A DNA stretch of 64,000 nt from Spirochaetaceae bacterium (GCA_017416145.1 JAFQDD010000011.1:124001-188000); one strand, 5' to 3'. Numbered from the stretch's first letter, positions 1-9,863 are shown. Numbers and translations are program-made. Notes: generated from the letters alone by a model not told the origin.

Positions 1-53
1 GTCCTTTCATACTGTATCTCGATATATTGTTGGGTTTGTGGTTTAAATTAAAA

Positions 54-113
54 AAAATCCATTATCCAAAAATAAAGTGATAAAATCATTTTAAAATAGA
101 CAATGGATTTTCT
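54..113 (-). terminator. Possible terminator of the thioesterase gene
   Basis: An inverted repeat (AAAATCCATT on one arm, AATGGATTTT on the other) with a loop of about 30 nt lies directly past the stop of the minus-strand thioesterase gene. On the minus strand it is followed by a run of T. The long loop makes it weaker than the other terminators here. Confidence 0.4.
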
Positions 114-118
114 AAAAA

Positions 119-841
119 TTATTCTTTAAATTCTACTAGAGTACATAAATCGCCTTTTTCATTGTGGATAGCAACTACTGAAGCGTTTTCTGTTGTTCCA
201 TATTTTCCTGTGATTTTTTCTCGACCAAAAATTGCTGTTTTAAAAGTGATTCTAAGTTTGTTAAACTTTTTGGTTGTGTAAATCTCTTCTGGTAAGCAAT
301 CTATGGCGTAATCTAAATATGTAAGATTGTGAACGTGGTTGTTCCAGTCAATATCACTTCGACGAACAAGAATTTCTGTTTCTGATGTGTAGTTTTCTGG
401 CTCGGCGATTTTTTCGATTTTGCTTCCTTCAAAGGCAGAACCTTCGTTTACGGTGTAACTGTTAATCAATTCTTCTGGGATTTTTGTAGGTCGACCTGTG
501 GTTAAATCAAGCAAAACCCATTTTGTAATGCCTTTTACGCAAAGTTTGTCTCCAGCGTAACCCAAAAAACTACGGATTGTTCCAAATGGACTTCGTAGTG
601 GCTCAATCCAAGTGTCAACTTTTAGATCTTCTCCCATTTTTGGAGCTTCTATCACTTCGAGTTTCCAATCAAGCAAAACCCATCCTTTTCCTGTGTTGCT
701 GCCTTGAATTACGTTGTCTCCAGAAGCATCTGAGTGAGCAGAACCTGCGTTACCGAAAGCTTTTAAAATTGCTCCCAGTTTGTAATTTCCTTGGTTGTCG
801 TAGTCTTCGATAATTGGTTTGTAAACGTAGTTAAAAATCAT
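119..841 (-). CDS. Acyl-ACP thioesterase (FatA/B-like)
   Basis: This 240-residue protein matches the acyl-ACP thioesterase family (double hotdog fold), which releases fatty acids from acyl carrier protein in the cytoplasm. The first hotdog repeat contains the GKGWVLLDWKLEV segment. The second carries RRSDIDWNNHVHN at about residues 160-172, where the family has its Asn/His catalytic motif (N-x-H-x-N). The start is supported by AAAGGAA a few bases upstream of the ATG. It stands alone on the minus strand, so the context gives no operon partner. The exact acyl chain specificity cannot be read from sequence. Confidence 0.85.
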   Translation of the reverse strand: MIFNYVYKPIIEDYDNQGNYKLGAILKAFGNAGSAHSDASGDNVIQGSNTGKGWVLLDWKLEVIEAPKMGEDLKVDTWIEPLRSPFGTIRSFLGYAGDKLCVKGITKWVLLDLTTGRPTKIPEELINSYTVNEGSAFEGSKIEKIAEPENYTSETEILVRRSDIDWNNHVHNLTYLDYAIDCLPEEIYTTKKFNKLRITFKTAIFGREKITGKYGTTENASVVAIHNEKGDLCTLVEFKE

Positions 842-1186
842 TTTTTATTCCTTTTATCATTTTTAGAAAATGATGAAAAATACAAAAGATTTCCCAAGAC
901 TTTGGGAGGAGTCAGCTTTGGTAAAGCTGTTAAACTATTTAGGGGAGGAAAACCCACTCAGAGTCCGAAGGCCGTTGGTTTTCCTCCCCTAAAACCCCAC
1001 CTTTCCTTGGCCACGGCTTAGGGTTCCACCCTAAGAACCCAAGTTTTTCAAAGGTTTTGAGTTTTTTATGTTTAAGGGGGTTGCTCCCCTTTGGAAACCC
1101 TGCTTTATGGGGGATAAAAATATTAGTTATATTTTTTTATTAATATTAAAATGGACAAAAATTGAGATTTTGTCAAGTTGGTTGTG
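842..1186. other. 345-bp intergenic stretch with structured GC-rich repeat
   Basis: No convincing gene is visible. The left part is the leader of the thioesterase gene. The middle holds a GC-rich structured repeat that recurs at about 31.2 kb, followed by two smaller hairpins (CTTAGGGT...ACCCTAAG and GGGG-GTTG-CTCCCC). The right end is AT-rich and lies past the stop of mnmG. Confidence 0.6.
938..1010. repeat. Dispersed hairpin repeat, copy 1
   Basis: A long stem (TTTAGGGGAGGAAAACC with its complement GGTTTTCCTCCCCTAAA at 977-993) is followed by CCCCACCTTTCCTTGG. The same arrangement is found at 31201-31270. Each copy is then followed by a smaller hairpin ending in AACCC or AAACCCC. The base composition is far richer in GC than the surroundings. 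Confidence 0.7.
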
Positions 1187-3130
1187 TTATCGCAAATAGA
1201 CCATCAAAAGCATAACATCAGAGGTGCGGATTCCGGAAATACGGCTGGCTTGGCCTAGGGTTAGTGGGCGGACGTTTTCTAGTTTCATTCTAGATTCAGC
1301 ACTTAATCCCGGGATTTTTCCGTAGTCAAAATCGTATGGGATTTTTGCGTTTTCCATGCGACGCATTTTTTCAACCCGACGATCCTGTTTTTCAATGTAA
1401 TGTTCGTATTTGTAGTCGATTTGGGCGGCGTTCCAATATTCTTCTGGATATTCTGGATTTTCGGCTGTGTATTTTTTGTGAAGTAAATCCAGAATTTCAT
1501 TTACTGTGGCAATTTTTGTGTTTAGTTTTGCCATTTGTGCTTCGGATTTTAGACCAACTTTGTATCCGTATTCAGAAAGTCGTTTGTCTGCTGTGTCGTG
1601 GCGAAGATTTAGGCGATATTCGGCTCTGGCTGTAAACATTCGGTATGGTTCTTTTGTGCCAAGAGTAACCAAATCATCAATTAAAACACCGATGTAGGCT
1701 TCGCTTCTGGACAAAACCAATGGCTCGTATTTTGGGATAATGTGAAGTTTGTCTTTGTGGCATGAATAGCTTAAATCTTCTGTGCCATCTTCTGCATAGG
1801 AAATTGGTCCACATTCTGCAATATGGCTTTTACAGTAAAGACCAGCGTTTATCCCTGCAATCAAACCTTGTCCTGCGGCTTCTTCGTAACCAGATGTTCC
1901 GTTGATTTGACCTGCGTTAAAAAGTCCTGCCACAAGCTTGGTCTCCAAAGATGGGAAAAGTTGGGTTGGCTCAACGTAATCGTATTCTACAGCGTAACCT
2001 GGTCTAGAAACGATTGCATTTTTGAATCCTTCCAAAGTTCGCATAAATCTGTCTTGTACTTCTTCTGGCAAAGATGAAGAAAATCCGTTTATGTACATTT
2101 CTTCTGTTTCAAGGCCTTCTGGCTCAATGAAAAGTTGATGTCGTTCTCGTTCTTGGAATCTCATAACTTTATCTTCGATACTTGGACAGTAGCGAGGTCC
2201 AACACCGCTGATTTTTCCAGAATATAGTGGGGAAAGTCCAATATTTTCACGGATGATTTTGTGAGTTTCTTCGTTGGTGTAAACTAGGTGACAAGGCATC
2301 ATTGGGCGATTGATTTCTGCATTATCAAAACTAAATGGAATAACTTCTTCGTCTCCTAGTTGGAGTTCTAGATTTGTAAAATCAATAGAATGTTTTAGAA
2401 TGCGAGGTGGTGTTCCAGTTTTTAGTCGCCCAGTTGTAAAACCAATTCTGTTAAGAGCCTCCGTTAGACCAAAGGCTCCAGCTTCTCCAAGGCGACCATG
2501 AGGAGCGTCGTATTTTCCAATAAAGATTTTTCCCCCAAGGAAAGTCCCTGTTGTAAGGATTGCAGCTCGAACTGGCACCCGGCGGCCACGTTCTGTAATA
2601 ACTGCTGTGAGCTTTTGTCGCATTTTAGAAAGTTTTTCTGGATTTTGGCGACATTCCCCAGGAATTGAGCCAACTTCTGCCTTGGTTCCGCTTCCCTCCG
2701 GCAATTCCGTTGTGCTTTCCACAGTTTCCAAATCCACAACCGTATCTTGCAAAGTATAAAGATTTTCTTGTTGCTCTAAGATTTGCCGGGCTAGTCGTGA
2801 ATACAAAAGTTTATCTGCTTGGCTTCTTGGGGCTTGAACCGCAGGACCACGGCTTTTATTCAACAAACGGAACTGAATCATTGAATTATCAATGAGTTTT
2901 GCCATTTCGCCCCCAAGAGCGTCTATTTCCCGTACAATGTTTCCTTTAGCGATTCCCCCAATAGAAGGATTACAAGACATTCTACCAATGGCGTCTATGG
3001 ATTGAGTGATTAGCAAAGTTTTTAAGCCCATTCTGGCACAGGCAAGAGATGCTTCAATTCCAGCATGACCACCGCCAACAACTGCCACATCAAAGGCTTG
3101 ATTATATCCTCTGTAAGTAATATCTATCAT
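1187..3130 (-). CDS. mnmG: tRNA uridine-5-carboxymethylaminomethyl modification enzyme MnmG (GidA)
   Basis: MnmG works with MnmE to build the cmnm5 group on U34 of tRNAs, using FAD and NADH. The N-terminus has the dinucleotide-binding motif VVGGGHAG at about residues 17-24, and the family signature [10 protein letters not shown] is present. The length, 647 residues from this start, is slightly above the usual 620-630 because of an insertion near residues 160-190. An upstream in-frame start at 3220 would add 30 unrelated residues inside metA. The chosen ATG at 3128-3130 overlaps the metA stop as ATGA, a classic translational coupling, and begins [10 protein letters not shown] as expected for the family. 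Confidence 0.96.
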   Translation of the reverse strand: MIDITYRGYNQAFDVAVVGGGHAGIEASLACARMGLKTLLITQSIDAIGRMSCNPSIGGIAKGNIVREIDALGGEMAKLIDNSMIQFRLLNKSRGPAVQAPRSQADKLLYSRLARQILEQQENLYTLQDTVVDLETVESTTELPEGSGTKAEVGSIPGECRQNPEKLSKMRQKLTAVITERGRRVPVRAAILTTGTFLGGKIFIGKYDAPHGRLGEAGAFGLTEALNRIGFTTGRLKTGTPPRILKHSIDFTNLELQLGDEEVIPFSFDNAEINRPMMPCHLVYTNEETHKIIRENIGLSPLYSGKISGVGPRYCPSIEDKVMRFQERERHQLFIEPEGLETEEMYINGFSSSLPEEVQDRFMRTLEGFKNAIVSRPGYAVEYDYVEPTQLFPSLETKLVAGLFNAGQINGTSGYEEAAGQGLIAGINAGLYCKSHIAECGPISYAEDGTEDLSYSCHKDKLHIIPKYEPLVLSRSEAYIGVLIDDLVTLGTKEPYRMFTARAEYRLNLRHDTADKRLSEYGYKVGLKSEAQMAKLNTKIATVNEILDLLHKKYTAENPEYPEEYWNAAQIDYKYEHYIEKQDRRVEKMRRMENAKIPYDFDYGKIPGLSAESRMKLENVRPLTLGQASRISGIRTSDVMLLMVYLR

Positions 3131-4050
3131 TTGTTTAGTCCTTCTAGTTCGTAAGGAGTTTCTTGGTAAACGTAATAATTTAGCCAATTTGAGTAAAATA
3201 AGTGAGCAATACTTCGCCAAGTAGAAATTGGTCGTTGAGTTGGATCATCACTTGGAAAATAATGCTTTGGCATTTCCACATTTGTAAGACCTTTTTTCAA
3301 ATCTCGTCGATATTCCATTTCTAAAGTTTCTGTATCGTATTCTAAGTGACCAGTCATAAAAATTTGGCGATTATTATTTGATTTTACAAGCAAAACTCCA
3401 CTTTCTTCAGATTCTGCCAAAATCGTAAGATTTGGATTTTTTTCAATATCCTCTTTGCGAATCTCTGTGTGACGAGATTGTGGAGAAGGGAATAAATCGT
3501 CAAAGCCCCGTAGCAAAGGTTCTGCCACAGTGGTTTTGTAGTTTTGGAAAATTCCTGAAATCTTTTTTTCCAAAGGACGTTTTGGGATATTGTAATGGTG
3601 ATACAAACCAGCTTGTGCACCCCAGCAAATATACAAAGTACAGAAAACGTTTTTTTCTGCGTAATCCATGATTTTACACAAATCAGACCAATAATCCACA
3701 TCTTCAAAAGGAATTTGCTCAACTGGAGCACCGGTTATTATCATTCCGTCAAACTTTTGATTCAAAGCCTCTGCCGAAGTGATATAAAACTTTTCTAAGT
3801 GTTCTTCCCCAGTATTTTTTGATTGGTGGGCTTCCATGTGAACTAAAGAAATTTCAATTTGCAAAGGAGTGTTTCCCAAAAGACGCAAAAGTTGAGTTTC
3901 TGTTGCAATTTTTGTTGGCATTAAGTTCACAATTGCAATTTTTAGAGGACGAATATCTTGAATGTTTGCTCTTTCATCTGTCATAACGAAGATATTTTCG
4001 TTTTCAAGCACAGAACGAGCTGGTAAATCTGATTGTATTTTAATTGGCAT
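3127..4050 (-). CDS. metA: Homoserine O-acetyltransferase (MetA family)
   Basis: MetA activates the homoserine hydroxyl at the start of methionine synthesis. The 307-residue protein has the family catalytic residues at their usual numbers: Cys142 (in [10 protein letters not shown]), His235 and Glu237 (GHLEYD). Residue 111 is Glu, in GAPVEQ. In characterised MetA proteins Glu111 goes with acetyl-CoA use and Gly111 with succinyl-CoA, so O-acetylhomoserine is the predicted product. That fits metY at 29.9 kb, which uses O-acetylhomoserine. It overlaps mnmG by four bases. No strong Shine-Dalgarno is visible, but TATGCTATA lies about 14 nt upstream of the ATG, giving a short leader. Confidence 0.95.
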   Translation of the reverse strand: MPIKIQSDLPARSVLENENIFVMTDERANIQDIRPLKIAIVNLMPTKIATETQLLRLLGNTPLQIEISLVHMEAHQSKNTGEEHLEKFYITSAEALNQKFDGMIITGAPVEQIPFEDVDYWSDLCKIMDYAEKNVFCTLYICWGAQAGLYHHYNIPKRPLEKKISGIFQNYKTTVAEPLLRGFDDLFPSPQSRHTEIRKEDIEKNPNLTILAESEESGVLLVKSNNNRQIFMTGHLEYDTETLEMEYRRDLKKGLTNVEMPKHYFPSDDPTQRPISTWRSIAHLFYSNWLNYYVYQETPYELEGLNK

Positions 4051-4086
4051 AGCAAGAAAAATATAGCATATTCTACAGTTATTTGC

Positions 4087-4100
4087 TATACTATTACATT
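4087..4100 (+). promoter_or_regulatory. -10 box immediately upstream of a start codon (leaderless candidate)
   Basis: TATACT at 4087-4092 is separated from the ATG at 4101 by eight bases, and no Shine-Dalgarno sequence is present. Transcription would begin at or within a base or two of the start codon. No good -35 box is visible. Confidence 0.5.
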
Positions 4101-5012
4101 ATGGCAAACAACAGAAAAGCAGCAATTAAACGATTAAAAAATCTAGTTTTTACTCCAAAATCAGAAATTGGGAAATTTAGAGAAAATATTGAAAAAGAAT
4201 TTTCTTCTGTTTTTTTGCCAAACCGTGTGGAACATACTGAAGAAACAATAAATGGTGTTGTTTGCGATGTTTTAACTCCAGAAGTTTACGCTTCTGATAG
4301 AGTAATGGTTTACGTTCACGGCGGTTCCTTTATTGGTGGAAGTAGAAAATCTTGGCGAGTTTTTTGTGCATCTTTGGCTCACGCTTCTTCTACAAAAATT
4401 ATTGTGCCAGAAATTAGACTTGCACCAGAACATCCCTTTCCAGCCGCTTTAGATGATGTAAAACTTGTGATAAAAGCTCTTTATCCTAACGAGCCAAATA
4501 TTATTGTGGCAGGAGATGCTTCTGGAGCTTCTATTGCTTTGTCTTTGGTTTTGAGTTTGAAAGAAATTGCAAGAAACAAGATTTACGGGATTTTGCTATT
4601 TTCTCCATGGCTTGATTTTTCAGCCGAAGCACCAATTTATCACGATAAAAAATTGAAAGACGAACTTTTATCCCCAGATGCAATGCGTCGCACGGGAAAT
4701 ATGTACACATACACTTCAAATTTAACAAATCCCCATGTTTCACCTCAGTATATGCTTCCAAATATGCTAGAAGGTTTTCCAAATGTGTACATTCAAATGG
4801 GGGAAAAAGAAATTATCATCAACGAAACAAAAAAGTTTTGTATGCTTTTGCGAAGTGCTCACGTGCCATACACTTTGGATATTTGGCCAGATATGATGCA
4901 TATGTTCCAATTCGCCGAAGAATTTTTGGAAGATTCACATCTTGCTATTGATAAAGTGGGCAAATTCATCAAAGATAATGGCTTTAATCGGGATGTCTTT
5001 GCGGAAGGGTAA
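4101..5012 (+). CDS. Alpha/beta hydrolase, HSL-type esterase
   Basis: This is a 303-residue cytoplasmic esterase/lipase-like protein of the hormone-sensitive-lipase family. The oxyanion motif HGGSF starts at residue 73. The nucleophile elbow is GDASG with Ser141, and the catalytic His is near residue 267 (DMMHMF). A TTG 18 bases upstream is also open, but the ATG at 4101 gives a normal N-terminus. It is divergent from metA and followed after 30 bases by the U32 gene. The natural substrate is unknown; carboxylester cleavage is inferred from the family. Confidence 0.88.
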   Translation: MANNRKAAIKRLKNLVFTPKSEIGKFRENIEKEFSSVFLPNRVEHTEETINGVVCDVLTPEVYASDRVMVYVHGGSFIGGSRKSWRVFCASLAHASSTKIIVPEIRLAPEHPFPAALDDVKLVIKALYPNEPNIIVAGDASGASIALSLVLSLKEIARNKIYGILLFSPWLDFSAEAPIYHDKKLKDELLSPDAMRRTGNMYTYTSNLTNPHVSPQYMLPNMLEGFPNVYIQMGEKEIIINETKKFCMLLRSAHVPYTLDIWPDMMHMFQFAEEFLEDSHLAIDKVGKFIKDNGFNRDVFAEG

Positions 5013-5042
5013 TATCAACATCACTACAAAAAGGAAAAATAA

Positions 5043-6521
5043 ATGGAATTAGTTGCTCCAGCTGGGAATTTTGAAAAATTAAAATACGCTTATGAATATG
5101 GTGCCGACGCTGCCTACATTGGGCTTAAGAGGTTTTCCCTTCGGGTTAAGGCGGATAATTTTTACGAGGATGAATACAAAGCAATCACTGACTTAAAAGC
5201 AAAATATCCTGGAAAAAAACTTTTTTGTGCTTTAAATATTTCTTTTCACAATCGTGATATCGATAATTTTTTGAAGGAATTAGATTATTTTAAATCATAC
5301 CCAATTGACTCTTTTATCATTCAGGATATTGGGATGGTAAACATCATAAAAAAACACTTTCCAAATGCTGCACTTCATTTAAGTACTCAAGCAAACTGTA
5401 TAAATCGGGAAGCTGTAAAAATGTACAAAGATTTGGGCTTTAAGCGGGTTGTTTTAGGTCGGGAAGCTTCTTTGGCAGAAATCCGTGAAATAAAAGACGC
5501 TGTTCCAGAAATGGAGCTTGAAGTTTTTGCCCACGGTGCAATGTGTATTTCCTATTCTGGCCGCTGTTTAATGAGTGCATATTTAACAGGACGCAGTGCA
5601 AATGCTGGTTGGTGTTCACACTCATGCCGCTGGAATTTTAATCTTTCTGGAAATAACGACTTTTTAACAGAACCTCTAACCAACGAAGAAGCTCGTGCAA
5701 TCGCCCAAAGTGGAAAACTGTTTATCACTGAACACGAACGACCAAACGAACATTTCCCAATTTTTGAAGGGGAGGATTTTACAGCAATTCTTTCATCAAA
5801 AGATTTGTGCATGGTAGACCACTTAGACAAAATGAAGGAAGCTGGGGTTGATTCCCTAAAAATCGAAGGCCGAATGAAAAGTCTTTACTACGTTGCAATG
5901 ACTGTTCGAGCTTACAGAAAAGCCATTGACGCATTGCAGGGAAAAATCTCTTCAGAAGAGGCAGCTCCATATATCCAAGAGTTATACAAGGCTCCTCACC
6001 GGGAATTTGGCACAGGATTTTTCTTCCGCCACGAAGATGCAGACAAAACTACGGTTGGGGAATCTGCCAGTGAATTTGAACTTGCTGCAACTATCGGAAA
6101 GCCCCTTTCTGAAGAAGAAGCAAAGGCTCTACAAGAAAAGGCTGAAAAAGCTCGAAATGATTTTGATTCAGAACTTGCTGCTATGCACCCTGATGCAAAA
6201 AAAGCAAAAGAAAAGGATTTAGAACTTCATCCAGAAAAAGTACCTCATCCTCTAACAAAAGAAGATTTAGCTGGTGGAAAACTTTTTGTTTGTTCTCCAT
6301 TGAATCGCATTGATTCAAAATCTTGGTGCGAATTTGTTGGACCAAATAACACTGGAATTCAAGATTCTGATTTTGTTTTTGTGGATGCTGAAACTGGTAT
6401 GGTAATGGATTGGACAAGTCACAATCACGATTGCTTACTTTTAACAAAAAAAGATATTGCAGAAAATTGGATAATGAGAACAAAATCTCAAAACAAACTT
6501 TCTGGCACAAACAAACGCTAA
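5043..6521 (+). CDS. U32 family protein (collagenase-like; TrhP-type tRNA hydroxylation)
   Basis: This 492-residue protein belongs to peptidase family U32. The N-terminus MELVAPAGNFEKL opens the family domain. The signature HGAMCISYSGRC and the following CSHSC (about residues 168-196) supply the conserved cysteines. Members such as E. coli TrhP (YegQ) act in prephenate-dependent 5-hydroxyuridine formation in tRNA, and others are annotated as proteases. The tRNA role is favoured here because the next gene is an RluA-type pseudouridine synthase, but this is inference. The start has AAAGGAAAA upstream. An extended acidic and lysine-rich stretch lies at about residues 355-400. Confidence 0.85.
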   Translation: MELVAPAGNFEKLKYAYEYGADAAYIGLKRFSLRVKADNFYEDEYKAITDLKAKYPGKKLFCALNISFHNRDIDNFLKELDYFKSYPIDSFIIQDIGMVNIIKKHFPNAALHLSTQANCINREAVKMYKDLGFKRVVLGREASLAEIREIKDAVPEMELEVFAHGAMCISYSGRCLMSAYLTGRSANAGWCSHSCRWNFNLSGNNDFLTEPLTNEEARAIAQSGKLFITEHERPNEHFPIFEGEDFTAILSSKDLCMVDHLDKMKEAGVDSLKIEGRMKSLYYVAMTVRAYRKAIDALQGKISSEEAAPYIQELYKAPHREFGTGFFFRHEDADKTTVGESASEFELAATIGKPLSEEEAKALQEKAEKARNDFDSELAAMHPDAKKAKEKDLELHPEKVPHPLTKEDLAGGKLFVCSPLNRIDSKSWCEFVGPNNTGIQDSDFVFVDAETGMVMDWTSHNHDCLLLTKKDIAENWIMRTKSQNKLSGTNKR

Positions 6522-6548
6522 TTGTAAAGCTGGAAAAGCCAGGATTTT

Positions 6549-7286
6549 ATGAAGATTTTATATCAAGATAAACAAATTGTTGTGGTTAGTAAGCCAGAGG
6601 GCGTTTTAACAGTTCCCTATCCTGGGTTCAAAGGCCACACGCTGATTGGAGAACTTACTGAAATCTGTAGAAAGCGGGGTATTCTTCGGGGCGCATACAA
6701 GCCTTACGTGGTTCACCGCTTGGATAAAGACACTTCTGGGGTTTTAGTTTTTGCCATGACCCAAGACATTCAAAAAAAACTTATGGACAACTGGCAAAAA
6801 CTAGCAAAAACTCGCTGTTATGTGGCTTTGGCTGAAAATCCCCGAGGAAAAGATTTTTCCCCAATTCCAGATTTTGGCACAATAGACGCGCCCCTTACAA
6901 AAAACGCTTATCATCACTCATACGTAGCAAATAATCAGCGGGGAAAAAAGTGGGAACAATCCAAATATCCCCAAAAAGGGAATGTCCAAACTGAAAAAGC
7001 TCAAAAAGAAGTGTCGGCTATAACTCACTACAAAATCTTGTGCCGAGGAAAAAACTACACACTGTTTCAGCTAGAATTGGAAACTGGTCGCACAAATCAA
7101 ATTAGAGCCCACTTAAATCACATTGGATACACAATCGCAGGAGATGAGCTTTTCCATGCAAAGACAAATCCTTGTAACAGACTTTGCCTTCACGCAAAAA
7201 CGCTGGAGTTTTATCACCCTGTAAGCGGGGAGTTGCTTTCTTTTTCAGAAAATCCAAGCCAGAACTGGGAAAAGTTGTGTAGGTAA
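6549..7286 (+). CDS. RluA-family RNA pseudouridine synthase
   Basis: The protein isomerises uridine to pseudouridine in rRNA or tRNA. The catalytic motif HRLDKDTSG is present with Asp59, and the later RTNQIRAHL segment is the second conserved block. The length of 245 residues is that of the shorter RluA subfamily, and no N-terminal S4 domain is seen. It follows the U32 gene by 27 bases and is probably co-transcribed. AGGA lies just upstream of the start codon. The exact target uridine cannot be assigned. Confidence 0.9.
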   Translation: MKILYQDKQIVVVSKPEGVLTVPYPGFKGHTLIGELTEICRKRGILRGAYKPYVVHRLDKDTSGVLVFAMTQDIQKKLMDNWQKLAKTRCYVALAENPRGKDFSPIPDFGTIDAPLTKNAYHHSYVANNQRGKKWEQSKYPQKGNVQTEKAQKEVSAITHYKILCRGKNYTLFQLELETGRTNQIRAHLNHIGYTIAGDELFHAKTNPCNRLCLHAKTLEFYHPVSGELLSFSENPSQNWEKLCR

Positions 7287-7322
7287 CAAACTTCTTCTAC
7301 ACACAAAAATCTCCCTACCAAC

Positions 7323-7363
7323 AAAAACGCCCAAGCCGTTTACACAAGACTTGGGCGTTTTTT
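7323..7363. terminator. Bidirectional intrinsic terminator
   Basis: AAAAACGCCCAAG pairs with CTTGGGCGTTTTT around a short loop between two convergent genes. T-runs occur on both strands, so it can stop the pseudouridine synthase transcript and the minus-strand HPt transcript. Confidence 0.85.
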
Positions 7364-7382
7364 ACAAGCTTTTTTCAGCAAA

Positions 7383-7733
7383 CTAGCAACTTTCTTTAAT
7401 TGCAACAAGTTCTGCTTTTTTTGCCATTAAAACTTCGTATTTTTCAGCGATTCCTTCTAGTTTTCCGTCACGAAGGGGCTCTACAATTTGAATAATGATT
7501 TCATACATTGGAGTTAAGCCCATATTTCCCAAAGTTCCTTTTAGAGAGTGGGCGGCATCAAAGGCTTTTGTAACATCACTTTCTTGGATTGCTACGCCTA
7601 GTTTTTCAAAACTATCATCAGCAAGCATTGTTGCCAAGCAAGATGTATATAAATCTTCGTCATCTAAAAATCTTCTCATTGCTCCAGGAATATCGCAGCC
7701 CCATTGGTTTAGTTTTGTACATAAATTGTTCAT
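7383..7733 (-). CDS. HPt (histidine phosphotransfer) domain protein
   Basis: This 116-residue single-domain HPt protein has the motif AHSLKGTLGN with phospho-acceptor His62. It would carry phosphate between a hybrid kinase and a response regulator. The start at 7733 is chosen because GGGAGGAA lies just upstream; the seven further in-frame codons overlap the previous gene. It lies 13 bases after the REC-GGDEF-EAL gene, so the two are probably one transcript and one phosphorelay branch. The hybrid kinase at 49.7-52.6 kb, which has no HPt of its own, is a possible partner (inference). Confidence 0.88.
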   Translation of the reverse strand: MNNLCTKLNQWGCDIPGAMRRFLDDEDLYTSCLATMLADDSFEKLGVAIQESDVTKAFDAAHSLKGTLGNMGLTPMYEIIIQIVEPLRDGKLEGIAEKYEVLMAKKAELVAIKESC

Positions 7734-7746
7734 AGTTCCTCCCAAG

Positions 7747-9849
7747 TTAAGCATTTTTGAAATCGTGAATGCCTAAAAGTATGTGTTTATCTCCCAATTC
7801 TTTTAAATATTCTGTTTTCAAAGAAACAAACTGAATCTTTCCCTCAGAATTTGTAAAACTATAATCCATAGTTGTTGATTGCCGTGTTTTTGCACACTTC
7901 ATCAAAGACTGGGTGATAATTGGACTTTCCGTAGGATTACAGGAAAAATCAAAATATTCATAATACTTAGAATTTACTCTAAGTAATTCGTAATGACCAT
8001 TATTAAATTCATAAATTGCAGCAGGATTTTTGATTTCCAAAAAATATTTAGCGATTTCAGATTCTCCAGCCCAAAATATGTTTGTAAACTTTTCTTGATT
8101 TCGAGGGGAAAACATATCTGCTGTCGAATTTATTACATCAAAACCTACCGAACCGTATTCTTTTTCCACAAGAGCTTCGTATTCATCTTGAGGAATTGGT
8201 TTTGAGTAAAAGTACCCTTGGGCAAATTCACAGCCAATATTTTTCAAAAACTGAACTTGATTAAAAGTTTCAGCTCCCTCTGCAATACAAGTCATATTTA
8301 ACCATTTTGCCATTCGCACGATTGATGCAATGATACTTTCACTTCTTCCGTCCTGGCCATCATTTGAAAGAAATTTCATATCAATTTTCAGAACATCAAC
8401 TGGCATATCTTTTAAAACATTCAATGAAGAATATCCAGAACCAAAATCGTCCATCATTACCACGAAACCTTTTTTTTGCAAACGATGCATAGTTTCTAGC
8501 ATAATTTCAGGATTATCCATATAAGAAGATTCTGTTATTTCCAAGTTTAAAAGGTTTGGTGGAATCTGATATTTATCAATTAAATTGCAAAATACATCAA
8601 CCAAAAGGGGATTGTACAAATCAATTCGGGAAACATTTATGGAAATCGGAAGAATAGTTCTGCCTTCATCTATCCATTTTCGGAGAGTTTTACAAACATT
8701 TTCCCACATATAATAATCAACTTTTGATACAAAGCCATTTCGCTCAAAAACTGGAATAAAACTTGCTGGTGGAATCAAGCCTTTTTCTGGATGTTGCCAC
8801 CGAATCAAAGCTTCAGCTCCTGCAATCTTGTTGGTACGCAAATCGTATTTTGGCTGGAAAAATGGCACAAATTGATTTTCTTCCAAGGCCCTGGTCATCT
8901 CATTGGCAATATTTTGGTCTTGTTTAAGCTGCTGTTCCATAGAGTCGTCATACCAACTATAAAGCTGGATATAACTTCCCTTACAAGTTTTAGCAGCTAA
9001 TGTTGAGCGATCATACAAAATATCTGGACGAATAGAATTATCAGGAATTTCATACAATCCAAAAGAAGGCACAATATCAAATTCTCGATTGTATTCCCCT
9101 AAAACCTTTTTTACTCGGTCTACAACATCCACTGCAAACTCGTATTTGTCTTGATATTTCAAACCGTTAAAGGAAACACAAGCTGCAAAAACATCACCTT
9201 CAATTCTACCGTAAGTATAATATTTTGCAGTTTTTACTAAAGAAGGTAAAGTTCCTGCAATATATTTTATCAATCTATCACCTTGGGCGATTCCAAAATA
9301 TGAGTTAATAAGAGAAAATCTATCAATATCAAATCTGACAAAAATAAATTTCTCTTTTGGATTTTCTGTCAATATTTTGTGAGTTTCTGCAAAAAAGTGA
9401 TTTTTTGTGAACAAGCCAGTAAGTTTATCAAACTCGGTTAAATAAACGATTTCTCGTAAGGTTTCAAGCTGACTTCGATTTATGGCGTTTCGTAAGCGGA
9501 ATAAAATGATATCAGGATTGTATGGTTTTGTAACAAAATCCCAAGCACCCATTTTCAACGCCTCGATTTCTTTTTCTGATTCGGAGTGACTTGTGGTAAC
9601 GAGAATCGGAACGTTTTTTAATCGAGAATCTTCTTGAATATGTTGCAAAAAAGTGTAGCCGTCCATAACAGGCATTGTCAAATCTAATAAAACAGCAGAA
9701 AATTCAATTCGATTTTTGGTCAAAATATCTAGAGCAACTTGACCATTTTCTGCTTCGACAATGTTATAGTGGTCTTTTAAAAATTTTTTGAGGATTTCTC
9801 TGTTTATTTGGTTGTCGTCAACAATAAGTACTGTTTTTATGGATTTCAT
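7747..9849 (-). CDS. Response regulator with GGDEF and EAL domains
   Basis: The 700-residue cytoplasmic protein has four parts. A receiver domain (about 1-120) has phospho-acceptor Asp56 in LLDLTMP. A GGDEF domain (about 140-300) has a degenerate signature, RIEGDVF, at the active site. An EAL domain (about 320-560) retains AEALIRW, NVSR, EITES, DDFGSGY, KIDMKF and an Glu in AEGAE, and is therefore probably a working c-di-GMP phosphodiesterase. A C-terminal segment of about 110 residues looks PAS-like. The degenerate GGDEF may be only a regulatory GTP site. TATAGT lies eight bases before the ATG with no Shine-Dalgarno, a leaderless pattern. Confidence 0.92.
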   Translation of the reverse strand: MKSIKTVLIVDDNQINREILKKFLKDHYNIVEAENGQVALDILTKNRIEFSAVLLDLTMPVMDGYTFLQHIQEDSRLKNVPILVTTSHSESEKEIEALKMGAWDFVTKPYNPDIILFRLRNAINRSQLETLREIVYLTEFDKLTGLFTKNHFFAETHKILTENPKEKFIFVRFDIDRFSLINSYFGIAQGDRLIKYIAGTLPSLVKTAKYYTYGRIEGDVFAACVSFNGLKYQDKYEFAVDVVDRVKKVLGEYNREFDIVPSFGLYEIPDNSIRPDILYDRSTLAAKTCKGSYIQLYSWYDDSMEQQLKQDQNIANEMTRALEENQFVPFFQPKYDLRTNKIAGAEALIRWQHPEKGLIPPASFIPVFERNGFVSKVDYYMWENVCKTLRKWIDEGRTILPISINVSRIDLYNPLLVDVFCNLIDKYQIPPNLLNLEITESSYMDNPEIMLETMHRLQKKGFVVMMDDFGSGYSSLNVLKDMPVDVLKIDMKFLSNDGQDGRSESIIASIVRMAKWLNMTCIAEGAETFNQVQFLKNIGCEFAQGYFYSKPIPQDEYEALVEKEYGSVGFDVINSTADMFSPRNQEKFTNIFWAGESEIAKYFLEIKNPAAIYEFNNGHYELLRVNSKYYEYFDFSCNPTESPIITQSLMKCAKTRQSTTMDYSFTNSEGKIQFVSLKTEYLKELGDKHILLGIHDFKNA

Positions 9850-9863
9850 TGAATTAAACTATA
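9850..9863 (-). promoter_or_regulatory. -10 box next to the start of the REC-GGDEF-EAL gene
   Basis: On the minus strand TATAGT ends eight bases before the ATG, and no ribosome-binding sequence lies between them. This is the same geometry as upstream of prmC, ndk and several other genes in the window. Confidence 0.45.

Noticed and set aside
3131-3220. Longer MnmG start at 3220
   Set aside because: It would add 30 residues unlike any MnmG and overlap metA by more than 90 bases; the ATG at 3130 gives the family N-terminus and an ATGA overlap.
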